This document shows positions 58,627 to 64,000 of a DNA stretch of 64,000 nucleotides, piece after piece. Under the pieces are notes generated by a model. That model was given only the letters and a program-made list of their open reading frames with translations. It ran no database searches and had not been told where the DNA came from. Source of the stretch: Planococcus maitriensis (GTDB lineage Bacteria > Bacillota > Bacilli > Bacillales_A > Planococcaceae); contig NZ_QLZQ01000003.1 of NCBI RefSeq assembly GCF_003289925.1, positions 186,001 through 250,000 on the forward strand, written 5' to 3'. Position numbers and translations under genes: made by a program. Numbering within the stretch: position 1 is the stretch's first letter; every line of letters begins with the position of its first letter.

Positions 58627-59646
58627 ATGAGCAAAGAAAAGACAGCGCAATTACGTAAATTTGTCGCCCCTTTCGAAAAAGCAGATGTTAAAGCAAGTGT
58701 TCAACAAATGATTAACACAATACCCCCATTTTTCATTCTTTGGTTTTTAGCCTATCTCGCCCTTGATGTTTCCGTTTGGCTGACAGTAGGGATTTCCATT
58801 ATCGCTGCAGGATTTGTCGTTCGCATGTTCATCATTTTCCACGACTGCACACACGGGTCGTTCTTCAAAAACAAAAAAGCGAATGCGGTCGTCGGAACGA
58901 TTACCGGCATATTGACGCTTTTCGCTTATGAAAAATGGAAACGCGAGCACGCAATCCACCACGCATCGAGCGGTAACCTCGACAAGCGCGGAGTCGGCGA
59001 TATCTGGGTCATGACAATCGACGAGTATGTGGAAGCTTCCAAATGGGAACGTTTCAAGTACCGCATGTACCGCAACCCTCTCGTAATGTTCGGGTTGGGG
59101 CCGTTATTCCTGGTCTTGATCTCCAGCCGCTTCAACCGTAAAGATGCACGCAAGAAAGAACGCAACAACACGTACTTGATCAATGCTTCACTAGTGGTCC
59201 TTTACACGATCATGATCTTGGCGATCGGCTGGCAGGCATTCGTGCTGATCCAAGGCACGATCATGTTTACGGCTGGCGCACTGGGCATTTGGTTGTTCTA
59301 TATCCAGCACACATTCGAAGATTCTTATTTTGAGGACGAAAGCGAATGGGATTACGTGAAAGCGGCAATCGAAGGCAGCTCCTATTATGAATTGCCGAAA
59401 GTGCTGCAATGGGTGACAGGCAACATCGGTTTCCACCACGTCCATCACTTGAGCCCGCGCGTTCCGAACTACAACTTGGAAAAAGCGCATGTTTCCACGC
59501 CGCCGCTTCAAAAAGCGACGACGGTCAACTTGAAGACGAGCTTGAAATCCTTGAAGTACAAAGTGTACGACGAAGAGAACAAGACCTTCGTGACATTTGG
59601 CGACATCAAGCATTTGCTTGGCAACTCTGAAACAGCACAGCAATAA
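58627..59646 (+). CDS. des: Membrane fatty acid desaturase
   Basis: 339-residue acyl-lipid desaturase. Histidine boxes for the di-iron centre: HDCTHGSF, HAIHHASSGN and HHVHHLSPRVPNY; four membrane helices around them. In B. subtilis Des inserts a cis double bond at delta-5 of phospholipid acyl chains to restore membrane fluidity after cold shock. ATG after AGGAGGAAG. Two dyads upstream and the desK-desR genes downstream give the complete known thermosensing circuit. Confidence 0.92.
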   Translation: MSKEKTAQLRKFVAPFEKADVKASVQQMINTIPPFFILWFLAYLALDVSVWLTVGISIIAAGFVVRMFIIFHDCTHGSFFKNKKANAVVGTITGILTLFAYEKWKREHAIHHASSGNLDKRGVGDIWVMTIDEYVEASKWERFKYRMYRNPLVMFGLGPLFLVLISSRFNRKDARKKERNNTYLINASLVVLYTIMILAIGWQAFVLIQGTIMFTAGALGIWLFYIQHTFEDSYFEDESEWDYVKAAIEGSSYYELPKVLQWVTGNIGFHHVHHLSPRVPNYNLEKAHVSTPPLQKATTVNLKTSLKSLKYKVYDEENKTFVTFGDIKHLLGNSETAQQ

Positions 59647-59650
59647 AGCG

Positions 59651-59705
59651 GAACTGCTCTTGCCTCGATCCAGAGGAAAGGGCAGTTCTTTCTTTTGGGA
59701 ACGTG
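59651..59705 (+). terminator. Intrinsic terminator of des
   Basis: GAACTGCTCTT pairs with AAGGGCAGTTC (one G-T) around a long loop; a T-rich run follows. It partly separates des from desKR. Confidence 0.65.
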
Positions 59706-59790
59706 GTTCAGATCCGCAAGTGCCGCAGAGTTTTTCTCTTTGTCCGCGAGCTTTGGTATGATAAGAGGAAAGAAACCCTAGGAGGCAGTT

Positions 59791-60930
59791 ATGCAAAACT
59801 GGTATCAAATTTTTCCGCGCAATACATGGCTCAGCATCTATGCATGGACGATCTTTTGCATTTTGCCGTTCTTTTTCATTTTTCGCTCGTCTTCTTCGCC
59901 TGAAATCGCAGCAGGGATCATCCTGTTGGTGGCATTTTTCATCGCTTACCGTTTGTCGTTCAGTTCACATTCGTTTCTTGTGTATTTATGGGTAAGTGTC
60001 GAGATGATCATCAATATCGCGATGATCTTTTTATTCGGCTATGTCTACCTGGCGATTTTCCTGGCGTTCTTCATTGGGAATATCCGCAGCAAAGTCGGCT
60101 TTTTCATCATCTACGGCCTGCATATCGGGACGACGATCGCCGCGATCATCTACGGTTTGCTTGTCGACTTTAATCTATATATCACTCAACTGCCGTTCAT
60201 CATCCTGAGTGTTCTTGGTGTCATCCTGCTGCCGTTCAACACCTATAACCGGCACAAACGCGAAAAGCTGGAGGGGGCGCTTGAAGATGCCAATAAACGG
60301 ATTTCGCAGCTTGTGCTAATCGAGGAGCGGGAACGGATAGCGCGCGATCTCCACGATACGCTCGGCCAGAAATTATCGTTGATCGGCTTGAAAAGTGATT
60401 TGGCCGGGAAACTACTCAATAAAGACCCGGAACGCGCGGCTGCTGAAATCCAGGATGTCCGCCAGACGGCGCGCACTGCTTTGAAGGAAGTGCGGGAACT
60501 GGTGACGGATATGCGCGGGATGAAACTCGAAGACGAATTATTGCGCATCCAGCAGATTTTGAGAGCCGCGGATATCGATTTCGTGTTCTATGGCAACGCC
60601 AAGCTCAACAATACGCCGCTGTTGATGGAGCATGTGCTGAGCATGTGTTTGAAGGAAGCGGTCACCAATGTCGTGAAGCATAGCGAAGCCTCCCGTTGCA
60701 CCGTGCTGATCAAGCAGACGCCGAACGAAATTCTCGTGCAGGTGCAGGACGACGGTGTCGGGTTCCCGGAAGGCAATCCGATGCTCCAGGGCAACGGGCT
60801 TGCTGGAATGCGGGAGCGGCTTGAGTTTGTCAATGGCCAAGTCGATGTGGAAGTCATGGACGGGACGACCTTGAATATCCGGGTGCCGAATGTCATTCTT
60901 TATCAAGATGTGGAGGGGAGAAATTCATGA
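59791..60930 (+). CDS. desK: Sensor histidine kinase DesK
   Basis: 379 residues. Five or so short membrane helices (1-150) sense membrane thickness/fluidity; then a dimerisation helix with ERERIARDLHD, the phospho-acceptor His188 at exactly the position known for B. subtilis DesK. The ATPase domain has KEAVTNVVKHSEAS (N box) and DDGVGFPEGNP, GNGLAGMRERLEFV (G boxes) of HPK7 kinases. At low temperature it phosphorylates DesR. ATG after TAGGAGG. Its stop overlaps desR. Confidence 0.93.
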   Translation: MQNWYQIFPRNTWLSIYAWTIFCILPFFFIFRSSSSPEIAAGIILLVAFFIAYRLSFSSHSFLVYLWVSVEMIINIAMIFLFGYVYLAIFLAFFIGNIRSKVGFFIIYGLHIGTTIAAIIYGLLVDFNLYITQLPFIILSVLGVILLPFNTYNRHKREKLEGALEDANKRISQLVLIEERERIARDLHDTLGQKLSLIGLKSDLAGKLLNKDPERAAAEIQDVRQTARTALKEVRELVTDMRGMKLEDELLRIQQILRAADIDFVFYGNAKLNNTPLLMEHVLSMCLKEAVTNVVKHSEASRCTVLIKQTPNEILVQVQDDGVGFPEGNPMLQGNGLAGMRERLEFVNGQVDVEVMDGTTLNIRVPNVILYQDVEGRNS

Positions 60931-61517
60931 TTCGAATTGTACTGGCGGAAGACCAGCGCATGATGCTTGGGGCGCTTGGATCGTTACTGGACCTGGAAGA
61001 TGATTTAGAAGTGGTTGGCATGGCGTCTAATGGAGAGGAAGCGATCCGCTTGGTCGAGGAGCTGAATCCGGACGTCTGCATCATGGATATTGAAATGCCG
61101 GTCAAGAGCGGCTTGGACGCAGCAGAAGCCTTGAAAGACCATTCGTGCAAAACCATCATCCTGACGACATTCGCCCGATCAGGTTATTTCGAGCGGGCCA
61201 GGAAAGCCGGTGTCAGCGGGTATCTCTTGAAAGACAGCCCGAGTGAAGAGCTGGGGACCTCGATCCGTACTATCATGGACGGCCGGCGGATCTATGCCCC
61301 GGAACTTGTCGACCTCGCTTATGCAGGGAGCAATCCACTGACTGAACGCGAGCGGCAAGTGATGGAATTGATCACCGAAGGCCGCAGCACGAAAGAAATC
61401 GCCAAAGAGTTGTTTATTACGACAGGCACTGTGCGCAATTACATTTCCACCATTCTCGATAAACTCGAGGCGAGCAACCGGATTGAAGCCATTGCCCGCT
61501 ACCGTGAAAAAAGCTGA
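60927..61517 (+). CDS. desR: Response regulator DesR
   Basis: 196 residues. Receiver domain with phospho-acceptor Asp54 (VCIMDIEMP) and Lys in LLKDSP, and a NarL/LuxR helix-turn-helix (about 133-190, LTERERQVMELITEGRSTKE; TGTVRNYISTILDKL). Phosphorylated DesR binds the des promoter to activate it. ATG overlaps the desK stop by four bases. A 38-base palindrome ends the operon. Confidence 0.94.
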   Translation: MIRIVLAEDQRMMLGALGSLLDLEDDLEVVGMASNGEEAIRLVEELNPDVCIMDIEMPVKSGLDAAEALKDHSCKTIILTTFARSGYFERARKAGVSGYLLKDSPSEELGTSIRTIMDGRRIYAPELVDLAYAGSNPLTERERQVMELITEGRSTKEIAKELFITTGTVRNYISTILDKLEASNRIEAIARYREKS

Positions 61518-61526
61518 ACAAGAGAA

Positions 61527-61567
61527 AACAGGGCAGGAAAAGCGGCCGCTTTTCCTGCCCTGTTGTT
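61527..61567. terminator. Perfect 38-base palindromic terminator
   Basis: Bases 61527-61564 form a perfect inverted repeat with no loop (AACAGGGCAGGAAAAGCGG and its complement), centred on GCGGCCGC, with short T/A tracts; serves desR and the convergent gene. Confidence 0.85.
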
Positions 61568-61575
61568 TTGAGCTA

Positions 61576-61938
61576 TCAATCGTATAGCTTTTCCTGCAAC
61601 GAGCCATCTTCCGCGTAAATATGAAGCTCCCCGTTATTGCGGTTGACGTAACGCTTCGCTTCATCCATCAAGTCATCCTTCGTTTCTTCAATGAGGATGG
61701 CTTTTTTGCTGTCTTTTTTCTTAAGTTGCCAGCCTTCTGAATGCTTCCGGATTTCGTAAACCGGTGCTTCACTGTCCCCTTGCACGGTGTCACGTGCCTG
61801 GTCTAAAGCGATCGGTATAGCGCGGCCTTCTTCGTAACCATCCCGCAAGAGAGCGTTAGCGATTTCAATTGCTTTATTGCGGACATTTTCATCCAAATTT
61901 TTGAAGGAATCTGGGTAATCATTCTTATTCCACGGCAT
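61576..61938 (-). CDS. YdaT-like DUF2188 stress-associated protein
   Basis: 120 residues. The N-terminal half (MPWNKNDYPDSFKNLDENVR, IANALLRDGYEEGRAIPIAL) matches B. subtilis YdaT, a sigma-B general stress protein; the C-terminal half (about 65-118; WQLKKKDSKKAILIEETKDD, VNRNNGELHIYAEDGSLQEK) is the DUF2188 strand repeat. Function unknown. ATG follows AAGGAGG. Convergent with desR. No clear sigma-B promoter in the 110 bases upstream. Confidence 0.78.
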   Translation of the reverse strand: MPWNKNDYPDSFKNLDENVRNKAIEIANALLRDGYEEGRAIPIALDQARDTVQGDSEAPVYEIRKHSEGWQLKKKDSKKAILIEETKDDLMDEAKRYVNRNNGELHIYAEDGSLQEKLYD

Positions 61939-62048
61939 ATTTATCGCCTCCTTGCCTTTCTATCCCCATTTAAATAGGAAATAAAACACAATCGCCCCCT
62001 TTTCATATAAGCTCAGTATGTTAAAGTGTTTAATAAGGAGGAGATGTC

Positions 62049-63572
62049 ATGACAGATACAACTTATCAAATCATAGCCTTAATCGTTTACCTAGCGGCTA
62101 TGCTATTCATTGGCTGGTATGCGTATAAGAAGACAGCTGACTTATCCGATTACATGCTCGGGGGAAGGGGACTCGGGCCATCCGTAGCGGCTCTCAGCGC
62201 CGGTGCATCCGATATGTCGGGATGGCTATTGCTCGGTTTGCCAGGGGCTATTTACGTTGGCGGCCTGGTGGAAGTCTGGATCGCCATCGGCTTAACGATC
62301 GGTGCCTTCCTGAACTGGTTCTTTGTTGCGCCTCGTCTGCGAATCTACTCATTTGTCACCAGTGATTCCATCACCATCCCAAGCTTCTTAGAAAATCGAT
62401 TGAAAGACCGCTCGCGCCTTTTGCGAATCGTTTCAGGTATTATCATTTTGATTTTCTTCACATTCTACGTTTCATCCGGTATGGTAGCTTCTGGGCTATT
62501 CTTCCAGAGTTCATTCGGAATGGATTACCATCTCGGCCTGGTCATAGGCTCGGTGGTAGTTGTCGCTTATACTTTATTCGGTGGATTCCTCGCCGTCAGT
62601 TACACGGACTTTGTGCAGGGAATCATGATGTTCCTGGCGCTTATTGCAGTGCCGGTTGTCGGGATTTTCGTTACCGGCGGGTTCGGTGAGACAGCAGCGA
62701 GCATCCGGGAAGTCGACCCGAACATGCTGAGCCTGGTGTCGGGAGCATCCACGATCGGCATCATTTCTGCCGTAGCGTGGGGCCTTGGTTACTTCGGCCA
62801 GCCGCATATTATCGTCCGTTTTATGGCAATCAAAACTTTAGCGGAAGTTCGTTCTGCCCGCCGCATCGGCATGGGCTGGATGATTTTGAGCCTTATTGGT
62901 GCCACAGGTACGGCATTGGTGGGGATTGCGTATTTCCAGCAAAACCCGGATGCGACCTTGGTTGACCCGGAAGCGGTATTCTTGGACATGAGCCAAGTAC
63001 TGTTCCACCCGCTAGTTGCAGGTTTCGTCCTGGCGGCAGTCCTGGCAGCGATAATGAGTACGATTTCGTCCCAATTGCTCGTCAGCTCTTCTGCCTTGAT
63101 TGAAGACTTGTATAAAATTGCCTTTAAGAAAGAGTCCAGCGCTAAAGGCTATGTCACGCTCGGCCGAATCGCCGTAGCTGTCATCGCTGTCATCGCTGCA
63201 GCACTCGCATGGGAGCAGAACAATACCATTCTTGGATTGGTCGCTTATGCATGGGCTGGATTCGGTGCCGCTTTCGGCCCGATCATTTTGCTTTCCCTAT
63301 TCTGGCGCAAGCTTACTTCTAAAGGTGCGCTTGCCGGTATGATTGTCGGTGCCATCACTGTCATCATCTGGGACTTGGTTGGTACAGCCCCTGATGAAGC
63401 CGGGGCTACTGAACTTACAAACTTCATCGGCAGCGTCTATGAAATCATTCCAGGCTTCATTCTCAGCTGGTTGGTTACATGGGCTGTCAGCTTGATGACT
63501 TACAAACCGAATGCTGAAATCGAAGCGGAATTCGATGAAACAGAGCGTTTGATTCAAGAAGATAAGAAATAA
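62049..63572 (+). CDS. putP: Sodium/proline symporter, PutP/OpuE family
   Basis: 507-residue, 13-helix SSS-family transporter for Na+-driven L-proline uptake. Typical are LSDYMLGGRGLGPSVAALSA, SDMSGWLLLGLPGAIYVGGL (sodium and proline site in helix 2), GFLAVSYTDFVQGIMM and AWGLGYFGQPHIIVRFMAI. Acidic C-terminal tail. In salt-tolerant Planococcaceae it can serve either osmoprotection or catabolism; no proline dehydrogenase genes are nearby, favouring the former. ATG after AAGGAGGAG. Confidence 0.93.
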   Translation: MTDTTYQIIALIVYLAAMLFIGWYAYKKTADLSDYMLGGRGLGPSVAALSAGASDMSGWLLLGLPGAIYVGGLVEVWIAIGLTIGAFLNWFFVAPRLRIYSFVTSDSITIPSFLENRLKDRSRLLRIVSGIIILIFFTFYVSSGMVASGLFFQSSFGMDYHLGLVIGSVVVVAYTLFGGFLAVSYTDFVQGIMMFLALIAVPVVGIFVTGGFGETAASIREVDPNMLSLVSGASTIGIISAVAWGLGYFGQPHIIVRFMAIKTLAEVRSARRIGMGWMILSLIGATGTALVGIAYFQQNPDATLVDPEAVFLDMSQVLFHPLVAGFVLAAVLAAIMSTISSQLLVSSSALIEDLYKIAFKKESSAKGYVTLGRIAVAVIAVIAAALAWEQNNTILGLVAYAWAGFGAAFGPIILLSLFWRKLTSKGALAGMIVGAITVIIWDLVGTAPDEAGATELTNFIGSVYEIIPGFILSWLVTWAVSLMTYKPNAEIEAEFDETERLIQEDKK

Positions 63573-63573
63573 T

Positions 63574-64000
63574 TTATGAAAATAGGCTATCCTCACACAA
63601 TGAGGATAGCCTATTTTTATTGCTTATTATCCAGGATGCATTGTCGCCCCGAGCCGCTTTGCCGTAGCCGAGACTCCAGAACGTTTCCTGCAGCTCCATT
63701 TGAATTTTTCCGTCTTGCCCAAGGCGGTTGAATTCCGCCGTCATTTTTTTCAAGTCATCCGATACGACAGCTACATTGATGTTCTTGCCGATTTCAACAG
63801 GGACGCCTGGCATGGCATCCGAAAACATGACAGTGCTTCCGTAGATATCCAAGCTCGCATGGCATGATCCGCTCTTTCATCTCTTCAGGCAGTTCCTGGC
63901 CAGGCCCAGAAGGCATATCCCCGAACCGGGAGAGTTCTCCGGGCTCAGTATCGAATACTTGTCCGTAATACTCAACAGCTTCCTCGCAATTGCCATTAAA
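63574..64000 (-). pseudogene. PhnB-like VOC family protein, frameshifted (5' end outside the window)
   Basis: Read on the minus strand from the right edge: FNGNCEEAVEYYGQVF, GDMPSGPGQELPEEMKERIM in one frame, then HASLDIYGSTVMFSDAMPGV in the next frame. Family members read ...RIMHA.LK...MFSDA without interruption, so one extra C in ATGCCATGCG (near 63866) breaks the frame. The rest (NINVAVVSDDLKKMTAEFNR, QMELQETFWSLGYGKAARG, NASWIISNK) is the usual C-terminal VOC module. The final residues run through the putP terminator, suggesting loss of the native stop or recent decay. A sequencing error is possible. Confidence 0.75.
63579..63618. terminator. Strong terminator of putP
   Basis: AAAATAGGCTATCCTCA and its complement around CACAA, then T5. 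The minus-strand VOC remnant reads into this hairpin. Confidence 0.9.

Noticed and set aside
1..64000. CRISPR arrays, tRNA or rRNA genes, prophage, complete insertion sequences
   Set aside because: Searched by eye on both strands; no regularly spaced repeats, no cloverleaf or rRNA motifs, and no transposase frame. The only recombinase-like gene has lost its active site.

Overview
The window looks like chromosome of a Planococcaceae bacterium (Planococcus/Planomicrobium-like). This is inferred from B. subtilis-type ribosome binding sites (AAAGGAGG variants), near 50% GC by eye, dense short operons separated by strong intrinsic terminators, and proteins that are recognisable but diverged relatives of B. 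subtilis ones (CatE, YodB/CatR, MhqR, YdgG/YdgH, DesK/DesR, RibDE-BA-H, CydDC, YdaT). No rRNA, tRNA, CRISPR array, prophage or intact insertion sequence was seen. Both ends cut genes: a GNAT acetyltransferase at the left edge and a frameshifted VOC protein at the right edge.

Layout. 1-8 kb: small enzymes (GNAT, GrpB, Nudix), a CorA transporter, a YodB-like redox repressor divergent from the catechol dioxygenase catE, a nitronate monooxygenase, a DUF368 polyprenyl-phosphate transporter and a CAP-domain protein. 8-16.5 kb: uppP, an AI-2E-type permease, a MarR-MMPL pair with a promoter palindrome, GNAT, and an unusual VOC/serine-beta-lactamase fusion. 16.6-17.6 kb: non-coding DNA built of repeats, then a cold-shock gene. 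18-24.5 kb: nucleotide kinase-like, GNAT, a MurE-like ligase, fumC, a Dph6-like ATP pyrophosphatase, GNAT. 24.6-31 kb: BCCT transporter, a SulP STAS-domain remnant next to a universal stress gene, an MFS transporter, a catalytically dead serine recombinase divergent from an intact SulP transporter. 31-36 kb: Fur-controlled siderophore lipoprotein, O-methyltransferase, carboxylesterase, thioesterase and an mhqR-mhqO type operon. 36.3-40.2 kb: riboflavin operon behind two identical tandem FMN riboswitches. 40.4-48.6 kb: a DUF4212/sodium symporter operon, glycosyltransferase-GtrA, an M15 peptidase, nitroreductase, an NAD(P)-binding protein and an ABC-2 exporter. 48.7-49.4 kb: a second copy of the 16.8-17.3 kb repeat, with another repeat nested in it. 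49.4-64 kb: methyltransferase, acyl-CoA synthetase, WrbA-type quinone reductase, a ZIP-like protein, cydDC, the des-desK-desR cold-sensing system, a YdaT-like protein and putP.

How the genes work together. Several loci serve electrophile and quinone defence (YodB-like/CatE, MhqR/MhqO-like, nitroreductase, WrbA). DUF368 and UppP, about 1.3 kb apart, belong to the undecaprenyl-phosphate recycling cycle. BCCT and PutP fit compatible-solute uptake, and Des/DesK/DesR with the cold-shock protein fit cold adaptation. The strongest items for a second look are the tandem FMN riboswitches with covarying P1 stems, the composite structured repeat with a nested repeat, the active-site-less serine recombinase facing SulP, and the VOC-beta-lactamase fusion.
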